Of a DNA stretch of 64,000 nt, positions 8,981-17,201 are shown in pieces. The position numbers and the translations under genes were made by a program. The stretch covers positions 62,001 through 126,000 of the forward strand of contig QHZD01000024.1 of the NCBI GenBank assembly GCA_003225315.1. The letters are read 5' to 3'. Numbering within the stretch: position 1 is the first letter of the stretch; each line of letters starts with the position of its first letter. The DNA is from Acidobacteriota bacterium. Lineage in GTDB: Bacteria > Acidobacteriota > Terriglobia > Acidiferrales > UBA7541. The notes below the pieces were generated by a model, which did no database searches, was not told the origin of the DNA, and was given only the letters and a program-made list of their open reading frames with translations.

Positions 8981-9041
8981 GTTTCTCTTCCTTTCCATTG
9001 ATTTGCTGTCCGACTGGTTTCTTAGTTTTGGGTCATTCCGT

Positions 9042-10010
9042 TCACGCAAGCGTCGAATCGACGACCGCCAGCGCGTGCTGCCCCTGAACGTAATTCACAT
9101 CCGTGATTCCAAGTACGCTCTTGAGTTGCTCCGCCGGTACTCTCATAGGTCCTGGCGAATCCGCCTTGCCCGGTTGCGGTTGCGGAAACGCCGTCGACGA
9201 CGCCGTATGGAACGTGACGTTGCCTTCGACCTTTTGCATCGTCTGATGAATGTGCCCGTTGAGCACCGTCACCGAGCCGAACTTCTTCAGGTAGGCCAGC
9301 GCCTGCGCGCTGTCTTCCGTACCCCAGCCCCACTCCGGATACACCGACCACAGGGGAATGTGCGCGAATACCACGATCGGCGTGCTGTGTTTCAAGTGCT
9401 TTACGTCGTCTTCCAGCCATTCGAGCTGTTCGTGGCCCAGCGTGCCAAGTCCTCCGGCCTTCAGATTTATCACATTCACGAGGCCAATAAAGTGCGCGCC
9501 TTTCTTGTCAAAGCTGTACCAACCGCCGCCCTTGCTCCCTTTTCCATAGCGTTCGAGGAACTGCTTCCCATCGTCGTTCAGCACGTCATGCTCACCGGGC
9601 ACATAAAAAACATCCTGAGGCTTTGCACTCTTCAGAATCTGGTCAACGGTATCGAATTCCTCCGGCTTCGAGAGATGGCTGATGTCCCCCGTGTGCAGCA
9701 TGAATTCCGGCGCGGCTGATAGGGCGTTGATCTTGTCCACCGCGACTTTCAGAGTGCCCGCAACGTCTGGGTTCGCCGGCTTATTGAAGCCCATGTGGCT
9801 GTCGCTGATCTGCACAAAGCTCAACTCGCCCATCGCTTCCTTCGAACTCATCTCCGGCAGCCGGCTGAGGCTGTACGACTTCAGCACGCCCCCGCTCATC
9901 ACACAGAGGGCCCCCGTGCCTGCCCAGGCCATGCATTTCAGAAATCCGCGCCGGTCAATCCCGTCGTGATTGTGATCGTACTGGATTTCGTCTTTCACCT
10001 TACCCGCCAT
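9042..10010 (-). CDS. Tat-exported metallophosphoesterase
   Basis: Calcineurin-like phosphoesterase of 322 residues, exported folded. Seen: a twin-arginine motif (DRRGFLK) with a following hydrophobic helix, then the metal-site blocks QISDSH (Asp, His), HTGDI (Asp), GEHD (in place of the more usual GNHD/E), FAHIP (His) and GHIH. ATG at 10010 is chosen because AGGAG lies 7 nt upstream. The in-frame start 6 codons earlier has none. It heads the minus-strand cupredoxin cluster and diverges from an ECF sigma gene. The natural substrate (phosphodiester, nucleotide or lipid) is unknown. Confidence 0.85.
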   Translation of the reverse strand: MAGKVKDEIQYDHNHDGIDRRGFLKCMAWAGTGALCVMSGGVLKSYSLSRLPEMSSKEAMGELSFVQISDSHMGFNKPANPDVAGTLKVAVDKINALSAAPEFMLHTGDISHLSKPEEFDTVDQILKSAKPQDVFYVPGEHDVLNDDGKQFLERYGKGSKGGGWYSFDKKGAHFIGLVNVINLKAGGLGTLGHEQLEWLEDDVKHLKHSTPIVVFAHIPLWSVYPEWGWGTEDSAQALAYLKKFGSVTVLNGHIHQTMQKVEGNVTFHTASSTAFPQPQPGKADSPGPMRVPAEQLKSVLGITDVNYVQGQHALAVVDSTLA

Positions 10011-10090
10011 TTGTTTTCTCCTCGCCATTCAAAGACACCCGTATCCGTAACCATTCGTTGTCGCCCTTTCCTGCCAATTTGCTTGGGAGG

Positions 10091-10127
10091 GCGGCGCGGG
10101 TGAGAGAGTCCAGGGAGCCCGCGCCGC
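10091..10127. repeat. 10-bp perfect inverted repeat in a divergent promoter region
   Basis: GCGGCGCGGG (10091-10100) and CCCGCGCCGC (10118-10127) are perfect inverted copies around a 17-nt spacer. They lie in the 256-nt region between the divergent phosphoesterase and ECF sigma genes. No T-run follows, so a terminator is unlikely. It may be a leader hairpin or a protein-binding site. No clear ECF-type promoter (GGAAC/CGTC) was found here. Confidence 0.55.
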
Positions 10128-10266
10128 ATATGGGACGTGCTTCGTTTGTGCAGACCACGGGGGCCCGCTAATTATTCCCGGCTTGGCTGCTCACGAATCT
10201 TTTGCTTTATTAGTCACATCGAAGGGAGGTTTGGGAATAAAATGCTCACCCAGGCGGTTCCTATCC

Positions 10267-10830
10267 ATGAGTGGCTCTGACCAGGGGAAAGGCCCGGACG
10301 TGTTGGATGCGCAGGACCGGGCGCGCTTCGAGCAGCTCGTTCTGCCGCACCTCGATGCCGCCTTCAATCTCGCGCGGTGGATCCTCAAAAGCCGCGCTGA
10401 ATGCGAAGACGTTGCTCAGGAGGCCATGCTCCGTGCCTACCGCTTTTTCCGTGGATTCCACGGTGGCGATGCGCGCGCCTGGCTTTTGCAGATTGTGCGC
10501 AATACTTGTTACACCTGGTTGGAGAAGAATCGCCCTGTGGAACTGATGACGGAATTCGACGAAGAACTGCATCCTCAGCCCAGCACCTCGCCCGAAGCTC
10601 TGGCCATCGCTGGAGATAATCGCGAACGCCTAACGCGCGCCCTCGAAACGCTCCCTCCGCGTTTCCGTGAAGTTCTAGTCCTTCGCGAACTCGAAGGCTG
10701 TTCTTACAAGGAGATTGCCGCCATCACTGCCATTCCTATCGGCACCGTCATGTCTGCCCTTGCCCGCGCCCGCCAGCGTCTCCAGTCTGCGCTCACGCAC
10801 TCTCCTCAGGAGGCTTCCCGTGAGTTGTGA
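10267..10830 (+). CDS. ECF RNA polymerase sigma factor
   Basis: Extracytoplasmic-function sigma factor of 187 residues from the ATG at 10267. The frame upstream is open but has no ribosome-binding site and does not look like sigma sequence. Seen: region 2 (CEDVAQEAMLRAYRFF, then RAWLLQIVRNTCYTWLEK, the -10 recognition and melting segment), and region 4 with LPPRFREVLVLRELEGCSYKEIA and the helix-turn-helix IPIGTVMSALARARQRL. The anti-sigma gene overlaps its 3' end by 11 bp. It is divergent from the Tat phosphoesterase/cupredoxin group, which is a plausible target. Confidence 0.93.
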   Translation: MSGSDQGKGPDVLDAQDRARFEQLVLPHLDAAFNLARWILKSRAECEDVAQEAMLRAYRFFRGFHGGDARAWLLQIVRNTCYTWLEKNRPVELMTEFDEELHPQPSTSPEALAIAGDNRERLTRALETLPPRFREVLVLRELEGCSYKEIAAITAIPIGTVMSALARARQRLQSALTHSPQEASREL

Positions 10831-11578
10831 TTTCACTCGCACGGTCCTCCACGGCTATCTGGACGGCGAGCTGGACGCCACGGGTGCTGCGGAATTTGAG
10901 CGCCACCTCGAATCCTGCCGCGAATGCACCACTGCTCTTGGAGCTGAGGAATCGCTGCGCTCGTCGCTTCAGCGCAGCGGTCTTTACGAAGGCGCTCCCG
11001 TTGGTCTTCGCAAGAAAATCCGTGCCGGTCTTGACGCCGCGACCGCTCCCCCGGATGCCATTCGCATTCCTGCCTGGCGTTGGCTTGCCGTTGCCGCCTC
11101 CATTCTGCTCGTCGCTTCTGTTTCCTGGTTTGCCTGGCTACGTCCTGCCAGAGATAGCGCAGCTAGCGCCCCCTTCACCGCTGCCGAGATCATTGACGCC
11201 CATGTTCGCTCGTTGCAACCGGGGCATCTCACCGACGTTGCTTCCTCGGACAATCAAACCGTGAAGCCTTGGTTCAACGGCAAGCTCGCTTTCGTTCCGC
11301 CGGTGAAGGATTTTGCGGACGAGGGTTTTTCCCTGGTCGGTGGCCGCTTGGATGTTCTCGGCGGGCAGAACGTCGCGGCGCTCGTCTATTCTCGTCGCAA
11401 GCACTTCATTAATGTTTTTGTTCTGCCTACCAGGGAGCCGGACACTCCGATTCATCCGCCCGGCCTTCGGCAAGGGTATCAGTGGCGCCACTGGCGCCGG
11501 CAGGGGATGGAGTATTGCGCCGTCTCGGATGTTTCCGATTCCGACTTGTACGAGCTTGCCCAGCTTTTGTATCAATAG
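10820..11578 (+). CDS. Zinc-finger anti-sigma factor, membrane anchored, GTG start
   Basis: Single-pass membrane anti-sigma factor of 252 residues that should hold the preceding sigma factor. Seen: the zinc anti-sigma signature H-X3-C-X2-C (His29, Cys33, Cys36 in HLESCREC), a transmembrane helix at about residues 85-107, and an extracytoplasmic domain of about 145 residues with no recognised family. The GTG at 10820 is preferred over a longer frame because AGGAGG lies 7 nt upstream and the zinc-binding domain begins directly. The 11-bp overlap with the sigma gene indicates translational coupling. The signal sensed is not evident. Confidence 0.88.
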   Translation: MSCDFTRTVLHGYLDGELDATGAAEFERHLESCRECTTALGAEESLRSSLQRSGLYEGAPVGLRKKIRAGLDAATAPPDAIRIPAWRWLAVAASILLVASVSWFAWLRPARDSAASAPFTAAEIIDAHVRSLQPGHLTDVASSDNQTVKPWFNGKLAFVPPVKDFADEGFSLVGGRLDVLGGQNVAALVYSRRKHFINVFVLPTREPDTPIHPPGLRQGYQWRHWRRQGMEYCAVSDVSDSDLYELAQLLYQ

Positions 11579-11622
11579 AGGAGTCGCGTTTCAGTGCCCG
11601 GACTTAACTTGGGAGTCTCGGC

Positions 11623-12012
11623 CTACTGCTTTGGCTTGCTCTTCACGTACGCCTTGGGAATTTCTTTTGCATAAATCAAACGCAGCGTCACGGTTTTGGT
11701 TTGCCGGGCCCGCAACGGGATGTTTCTCTCCCACTCTGAGGAAACGCCTTTTCCGGAGGCCCGGACGTCATAACTGTCTGCTCGCAGGCCGGAAATCGTA
11801 AAACGGCCCTGCGCGTCCGTATGCACGGCATGCGGCGCGTTGCCGCCTGACGATTGATACGAAACGCTGGCATGGGGCACCGGTTTATCGTCCGGACCCA
11901 GCACCACGCCGTTCAGTGTGGACGAGCCTCTGTGTTGTGGCGCCGCAGCCGCCCCGCGAGCCGCCGCCAGCGCCAGCAGAAATGTCACAGTCAAGAACAG
12001 TGCGCGTCTCAT
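11623..12012 (-). CDS. Secreted protein with a carboxypeptidase-regulatory-like domain
   Basis: Small exported protein of 129 residues: signal peptide at 1-22 (MRRALFLTVTFLLALAAA) and one beta-sandwich domain, with LNGVVLGPDDKPVPHASVSY, GRFTISGLRADSYDV and a C-terminal TKTVTLRL strand, the pattern of the CarboxypepD_reg / transthyretin-like fold. The ATG at 12012 has AGAGG about 8 nt upstream. Such single domains are common in acidobacterial secretomes and have no known enzymatic role. It converges on the anti-sigma gene. Confidence 0.75.
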   Translation of the reverse strand: MRRALFLTVTFLLALAAARGAAAAPQHRGSSTLNGVVLGPDDKPVPHASVSYQSSGGNAPHAVHTDAQGRFTISGLRADSYDVRASGKGVSSEWERNIPLRARQTKTVTLRLIYAKEIPKAYVKSKPKQ

Positions 12013-12246
12013 TTTTTCAACCTCTTTGGAGTTTCTTTCCTGGAACGCCGCAAGGAAGCCAGCCACACCAGTGCATTCCCCGCTCGTCCTCGCTTCTGCC
12101 TTGAGTGTAAAACGTGTTCACCCGGAAGTTCTGCGGCAACCGTGGAATGTGCCCCACCATCAACCTGCCTTCTCGGTCAGGTATCACGCCGCGTATGGGC
12201 TTCGACGGTCACCGCGTTCTGAAGTATGTATAAACAGGGGTCTGTC

Positions 12247-14694
12247 TTAGAGCGTCGCTTCAATTTGTAGTTCATCGATCATTTTTTCGAGTTGTCCATT
12301 CGCTTTGTCGCGTTGTCCTTCCGTCTCCCGGATCTTTTTCCGTAGTGCGTCGAGTTGCGTCTCCTGTTCATCAAGCTGCTTTGTGTACCGTTGCAGTAGT
12401 GCTTTTTCCTCTGCGCTGCCTCGCAAAGCCTTCATGTTCTCGCGCAAACGTCCCTGATCCTCAACAATCCTGTCGATGTCCTTCTGCCGGTTCTCCATTT
12501 CCTCTTCCAGTTTCGCCACCACCGCTTTCTGCGCCGTGATTTTCTTCAGCGCATCCGCCATCTCCAGCGTAATCGTGCCCTGCTTGATGAACACTCCGAT
12601 CTGTTCTTCGGTTAGGTCTGAAAGCGCATAGTTTGATGACAGCGTTCGCACTTCTTCGATGGGCAGGGAAGCCGTGGCTTTCGATGGCACTTCCAGCCGG
12701 AACCGGTATTCTCCCGGCGCTTTTTCTTCCGGCTCCTTCAAGCCTTTGGCCAGCTGCCAATCCGGACGCGCCGGATGCTCGATCACCAGCGTGCGCGATG
12801 CGTCTTCCAGATTTCGCGCAACATAAAGCGTCCGCTCATGCAGTTCGCTCACGTGTGTCAGAACACCTTTCAAAATCTTCACTCGCGTGACATGCTGCGG
12901 CTGGTTGTTTTTCGACGCTTCGACGAGCAATCCCAGGTCCGTTGCGTAGGAAATCAGCCGCCGCTCTCCCGGTTTGATTGGGTCCGTCAATCCTTCGCCA
13001 GCGAACACTTCGTTTTCCAGAACGCTGAAGCTTCCCCCATCAGACGTTAGCGGACTTGTGTTTTTCAGCCACAATCCGCGCAGCGGCCGTCCCGATCCGG
13101 CCGTCCTGTTCCACAGCGAGACTTTCTCCGCTTCAATCTCCGTCTGCACGATTGGTACCAGCGCGGATTGATTTTTTTTCAGCGTCACACGGTCCTTTAG
13201 CTTGTATTCGAACAAATCACCCAATTCCCGACCGCTTGCCGCCGCTTCGCCCATTGCTCGTGCTTCCTCGAGACTCGCCACGGAAAGCCCTGCACTGAAA
13301 GTCCCGCCCCCTATTCCACTGCCACTCCCCGACCCGACTCCCACATGCGGCCGGTTTGCCACGCCGCTCAGTTTGCCAGCAGTGCCGACCATTGCTGACT
13401 GAGTCTGCACTGCCGTAGCAAGCCCTGCGCTGACCTCTACAGTTTCCGTGCTCGATCCCAATCGCAGTTGCGTGTTGAACTGATTCTCTCCTGGCGCGAC
13501 GTCGAGCCCGCTAATCAGGTTTTTCTGGAAGCCCTGCCGTTCGATTTCTACGCGGTAGCGTCCCGGCGAGACTCCCGAAAACGAATACTGTCCGTTGCTC
13601 TCCGTCGTTGTCTGCGCAACCACTCCATTGTTCTCATCCAGCAGCCGCACGTTTGCCCCGGATACCAAAGCGCCGGAGGGGTCCGTCACTGTGCCACTTA
13701 ATCGCCCGTTTCCTCTCATGAGCGTAGCCGCGTGTGTTTGCGGCGTCAGTTGTACGCTCTCCGGCAACGCCACCACCGGCCGTCTGCCATAGAAGGGCTC
13801 CGAGAGTTGCTGAATGAACGAATGAGGCGCTCCCGCCACCAGTGACAACTCCACATTGTCCCAATCCTCTCCCACCGTGTTGTCCACGATCGCCCACCCT
13901 TGCAGCAAAGGCTTTTTCTCGACTTTCGATGGCAGCACGATCCGATACGTTGTCTTCCAGATCGGTACCTCGCTGATGTAACTCAAGTACAAATTGCGTT
14001 CGCCCGTGCCTGTCGTCGAGATGGTCATCCGCCGCACATCCTGATCGCGCGACGCCGCGATCAAGTTCATGTAGCGGCCGACTTCCGCCTGCAAATCCTT
14101 TTCGGCAATCCGCACGCTTGTCGCGGAACCTAGGTCAACGCTTCGCACTTCGCCGATGTCGGTGATCACAGAGATTTCGTCCGTCTCGACCGTCCAGCCG
14201 GCTCCTGCCCCCGTCCGTGTTTTTCGTTCCACACTCAGCAGCTTTCCCACCAGAGAAGGTCCAGTTCCGCTGCGCACTTCCAGCCGCGCGCCCCGCAAGG
14301 CGCCGAGAAACTCTGCCATGGTAGGGCGTTCGCCCAGCGCCAGCCGCAGCGTCGCCAGCCGCCGCGCCAGCGGAGCTTCAGAGTTGTAATCCACGCCCGT
14401 AATGCGTCCGCCTGAAAGGTCCAGAACCGTCAGCGACTTGAGAACGTCGTTCAATTGCGCGCTCGTGAAGTCCACGTGTACGTCCTGGTTGCCGCGCACG
14501 TGTCCGAGATGCTCGAAATATCCCACCCCATTTTTGTAGAGCACTACTCGCCGCACTGGTAGCTTGGCAGTTGCTAAATTCGCGCTTTCCCTGATTTCCG
14601 TCCCAGGTTTACTAATGCTGGGCTTGGATTTTTCTTGCGCAGGACTCGAACCGCAACTCACAAATAGACACAATACTGCTAGAACTCGCTTCAT
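12247..14694 (-). CDS. Secreted DUF4139 protein with an inserted carboxypeptidase-regulatory domain
   Basis: Large exported protein (815 residues) with an N-terminal signal peptide (1-19). Residues about 45-320 and 490-700 look like the two halves of DUF4139 (VVLYKNGVGYFEHLG; YLSYISEVPIWKTTYRIVL; then FEYKLKDRVTLKKNQSALVP). Between them, residues 329-422 form a complete carboxypeptidase-regulatory-like domain (LSGTVTDPSGALVSGANV to STETVEVSA), followed by a Gly/Ser-rich tract at 450-470. Residues about 715-810 are a long coiled coil. No catalytic motif is seen. Role unknown; a surface or envelope scaffold is a guess. Confidence 0.75.
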   Translation of the reverse strand: MKRVLAVLCLFVSCGSSPAQEKSKPSISKPGTEIRESANLATAKLPVRRVVLYKNGVGYFEHLGHVRGNQDVHVDFTSAQLNDVLKSLTVLDLSGGRITGVDYNSEAPLARRLATLRLALGERPTMAEFLGALRGARLEVRSGTGPSLVGKLLSVERKTRTGAGAGWTVETDEISVITDIGEVRSVDLGSATSVRIAEKDLQAEVGRYMNLIAASRDQDVRRMTISTTGTGERNLYLSYISEVPIWKTTYRIVLPSKVEKKPLLQGWAIVDNTVGEDWDNVELSLVAGAPHSFIQQLSEPFYGRRPVVALPESVQLTPQTHAATLMRGNGRLSGTVTDPSGALVSGANVRLLDENNGVVAQTTTESNGQYSFSGVSPGRYRVEIERQGFQKNLISGLDVAPGENQFNTQLRLGSSTETVEVSAGLATAVQTQSAMVGTAGKLSGVANRPHVGVGSGSGSGIGGGTFSAGLSVASLEEARAMGEAAASGRELGDLFEYKLKDRVTLKKNQSALVPIVQTEIEAEKVSLWNRTAGSGRPLRGLWLKNTSPLTSDGGSFSVLENEVFAGEGLTDPIKPGERRLISYATDLGLLVEASKNNQPQHVTRVKILKGVLTHVSELHERTLYVARNLEDASRTLVIEHPARPDWQLAKGLKEPEEKAPGEYRFRLEVPSKATASLPIEEVRTLSSNYALSDLTEEQIGVFIKQGTITLEMADALKKITAQKAVVAKLEEEMENRQKDIDRIVEDQGRLRENMKALRGSAEEKALLQRYTKQLDEQETQLDALRKKIRETEGQRDKANGQLEKMIDELQIEATL

Positions 14695-14884
14695 GAACCA
14701 CCCCCGTCACAAATCGACAGCGAAATTGTCCATCAAGATGCGTATGGCATCTTTCGCGTTGTCCGCCGCTGAAGATTTTTCTTTGTCGCATCGCGGAATT
14801 GCCTGCCAATCTGAATCCCTGGGTCGTGCACGCGAATCCGCCTCTATGAAATACTTAGAATTCAAACTGTTCTCAGGAGCTCCG

Positions 14885-15148
14885 ATGCCACGCTACATCA
14901 CCCAGCACACGCTTGCTTGCCTCACTCGCCAGGGAGCTGAAGCGCTCGCGCAACGCATGCAAGCCGGCGGGCTCGCGCGCGCCGAGCATGTCCTCGTCAA
15001 CATGCTCGAGGGAAAAATGTTCGTCGAGTTTCGCGCCAATTCCCGTGAAGATTTGGAAGCCTGGCTTAAAACCGAAGGCATGCACTTCGACTTTTTGGTG
15101 CGCATCGAATGGGAAATGCGCGGCGATAAACTTCAAATTGCCGAGTAA
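14885..15148 (+). CDS. Small DUF4242-like protein
   Basis: Cytoplasmic protein of 87 residues without a signal peptide. ATG at 14885 has AGGAG 5 nt upstream. The upstream extension of the frame runs through the DUF4139 promoter region and lacks protein character. The sequence (MPRYITQHTLACLTRQG, then VLVNMLEGKMFVEFRANS and LEAWLKTEGMHFDFLVRIEW) suggests a ferredoxin-like alpha/beta fold such as DUF4242. Genes of this type are often small stand-alone stress or metal-related proteins. The family call is tentative. Confidence 0.6.
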   Translation: MPRYITQHTLACLTRQGAEALAQRMQAGGLARAEHVLVNMLEGKMFVEFRANSREDLEAWLKTEGMHFDFLVRIEWEMRGDKLQIAE

Positions 15149-15402
15149 CACCCGTCAGGATGCATTTCTCCAGTTCGAGCCCCCTCCTTGTAGCGACATA
15201 TTTCTGTCGAATTCTACCCGGACCACATCCTGTAACACCGGAATCCTACCTAACTCCGAATGACCGGATTCGCCACGCCGTGTCCCACAAGCGGTCACTC
15301 CCATTTCTAGGCCTCGCATTAGGGAAAACAGTTAGTCCTTTAGTTTCTGTTATTTACAAGTGGATCTGGCTTGGCGATTCGCCTGCCACTCCATCTTCCA
15401 TC

Positions 15403-16134
15403 ATGAGCAGCACATCTTTGTTCCTGGATGGCGCGAGACGATCCGCGTTGCTCCTGCAGGCGCGAAGGGGCAACTGTGAATCTCTTGGCAAGCTGATCCT
15501 GCCCTACGCTCCTGGCTTGTACCTGGGGGCGCTGCGCCTGACCCGCAATCCCGCCGACGCGGAAGATGTGCGGCAGGACGCTTTCTTGAAAGTGATGACC
15601 CGCCTCGAACAATTTGTCGGCAATCCTACGGAAAACCGCGACGACCTGCACGCCTGGGTTTCGCGCATTGCGGCCAATGCCTCCATCGACGTGATCCGCA
15701 AGCGGCGTGACGGGAGACTCTTCTCGCTCGATGAGCCCAGCGGCACGGGCGAAGAAACTCTTGGAAGTCACTTCAGGGCGCGCGAAGACAATCCTGAAGA
15801 GCGCTTCGCCCGCCGCGAAATGCGTGCGTACATGGCGGAGGCGATACGGCAGCTTCCGCCCGATCTTCGGCAGGTATGCCTGCTGCGTGATGTGTTGCAG
15901 TACTCCACTCACGAAGTTGCCAGGCGGCTGCGGATTTCCGCGATGGCCGTGCGTCTCAGGCTTTTCCGCGCGCACCGGAGACTCCGGGAAAAACTCAGCG
16001 TCTCGCTGCAGCCCGCGATGCGACGGAATTCGCCCGCGACTATGGCGATGAACGCGGCGCGTCGCGGCGAGGAACGCACGAGTGACCAGAGAATATCGCT
16101 ACGAGCGTTTGCGGAGTGCCCCTGCGGTGATTGA
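15403..16134 (+). CDS. ECF RNA polymerase sigma factor
   Basis: Second ECF-type sigma factor, 243 residues from the ATG at 15403. The open frame upstream shows no ribosome-binding site or family features. Seen: region 2 (PADAEDVRQDAFLKVMTRL and LHAWVSRIAANASIDVIRKRR) and region 4 (LPPDLRQVCLLRDVLQYSTHEVARRL with the recognition helix AMAVRLRLFRAHRRLREKL). No anti-sigma gene adjoins it; the next gene is a PilZ protein. The C-terminal 25 residues are an arginine-rich tail outside the family core. Target genes are unknown. Confidence 0.85.
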   Translation: MSSTSLFLDGARRSALLLQARRGNCESLGKLILPYAPGLYLGALRLTRNPADAEDVRQDAFLKVMTRLEQFVGNPTENRDDLHAWVSRIAANASIDVIRKRRDGRLFSLDEPSGTGEETLGSHFRAREDNPEERFARREMRAYMAEAIRQLPPDLRQVCLLRDVLQYSTHEVARRLRISAMAVRLRLFRAHRRLREKLSVSLQPAMRRNSPATMAMNAARRGEERTSDQRISLRAFAECPCGD

Positions 16135-16267
16135 ATAGGGAAACAGCACGGAAGCGGTTGGTCTTCACGTCTTCAGATTCTATCTAGTTGAACAATTAAA
16201 TACATATTTTCGACGAGATTTGCGTGTGCCGGAGTAGAATCACTACGGTTTTCGCCCCGGAGGCCCA

Positions 16268-16603
16268 TTGGAACAGGATCGGCGCCGCAGTCCCCGTTAT
16301 CCGTTCGCCGGCTCCATTGAGATGCGCGAAGGCGCGTCCGCAGACAAACGGACAGCGCGCGTCAAAGAACTGAGTTTGAATGGTTGTTACGTGGATACGG
16401 AAAGCCCTTATCCGATGGGGACGTCCCTGGCCATAAAACTTTTCACGGAGACGGAGTTTTTTGAAGCGCAAGCAAGCGTTATCTATTCGCAGCCCACTCA
16501 AGGCATGGGTCTGATGTTTCGGGAGACAAAACCCTATTACCTGATGGTGTTGAGGAAATGGCTGTTGTCGGCGATGATGGGAAAAAAGGCTCCGCAGGGC
16601 TGA
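16268..16603 (+). CDS. Single-domain PilZ protein, TTG start
   Basis: Probable c-di-GMP-binding protein of 111 residues. Seen: the PilZ N-terminal RXXXR-type motif (RRRSPRYPFAGS) and, about 30 residues later, the second motif in the degenerate form ELSLNGCYVDTESPYPMG (usual [D/N]XSXXG). The TTG start is supported by GGAGG 4 nt upstream. It lies 133 nt after the ECF sigma gene on the same strand and faces a second PilZ gene. Whether nucleotide is bound cannot be told, because the second motif lacks its acidic residue. Confidence 0.78.
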   Translation: MEQDRRRSPRYPFAGSIEMREGASADKRTARVKELSLNGCYVDTESPYPMGTSLAIKLFTETEFFEAQASVIYSQPTQGMGLMFRETKPYYLMVLRKWLLSAMMGKKAPQG

Positions 16604-16705
16604 ATTTTTTCACGATCAGAAAATCTTCGCACTCACGTTCTTCCGTAAACTTCCATCCTGCAAGTTCGCAAGAAGTATGAAGCGGCAGAGGTTACCGAGA
16701 ACGAG

Positions 16706-17104
16706 TTACTTATTCGCTCGATTGCCAAGAACGTTGCGGGCTTCCGGACTCTTCGGGGTCCAGTCTTCGGGGGGAAATGCCACGCGCCAGAAAGTCGGGC
16801 GCGGCGCCGTAAATTCCAGGCCGATCTCCGCCTTGCCGCCACGCACCGGACCGAGAAACGCCACATGGCACTCCTGTTCCTCTTCCGTTTTGTTGTGCTT
16901 CATGTGAACCACGGCCCCGCTGGTCAAGCGGGCGTTAAGTAAGATCAGCGCGCCGTGGGCATTTATGGCCAGCGTTTCCGTGTGTTCGTCGAACTCCGCA
17001 CCTTGAGCGTTCTTTCCGCGAATGCGTACGGGGACTTGCATCAGTACACGCTGACTGCGGCGGCGAACTCCCGTGTGCGCGGTTGTATTCGAGACTTGAG
17101 CCAT
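16706..17104 (-). CDS. Single-domain PilZ-like protein
   Basis: Probable PilZ protein of 132 residues. Seen: RRRSQRVLMQVPVRIRG (RXXXR motif near residues 13-30) and TLAINAHGALILL, which occupies the position of the [D/N]XSXXG motif as NAHGA. It ends in a basic tail. The ATG at 17104 has GAGAGG 4 nt upstream. It is convergent with the other PilZ gene (about 100 nt apart) and lies just downstream of citrate synthase on the same strand. The second motif lacks the serine, so c-di-GMP binding may be lost. Confidence 0.7.
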   Translation of the reverse strand: MAQVSNTTAHTGVRRRSQRVLMQVPVRIRGKNAQGAEFDEHTETLAINAHGALILLNARLTSGAVVHMKHNKTEEEQECHVAFLGPVRGGKAEIGLEFTAPRPTFWRVAFPPEDWTPKSPEARNVLGNRANK

Positions 17105-17201
17105 GCAACCTCTCTCCAAATCCAGAAATCAACTATACCCTGCGGAATGCGATTGTCGAGGGCAACAGGCAAAGAGGTATGCGAAATGGATACCGCGTTT
17201 C

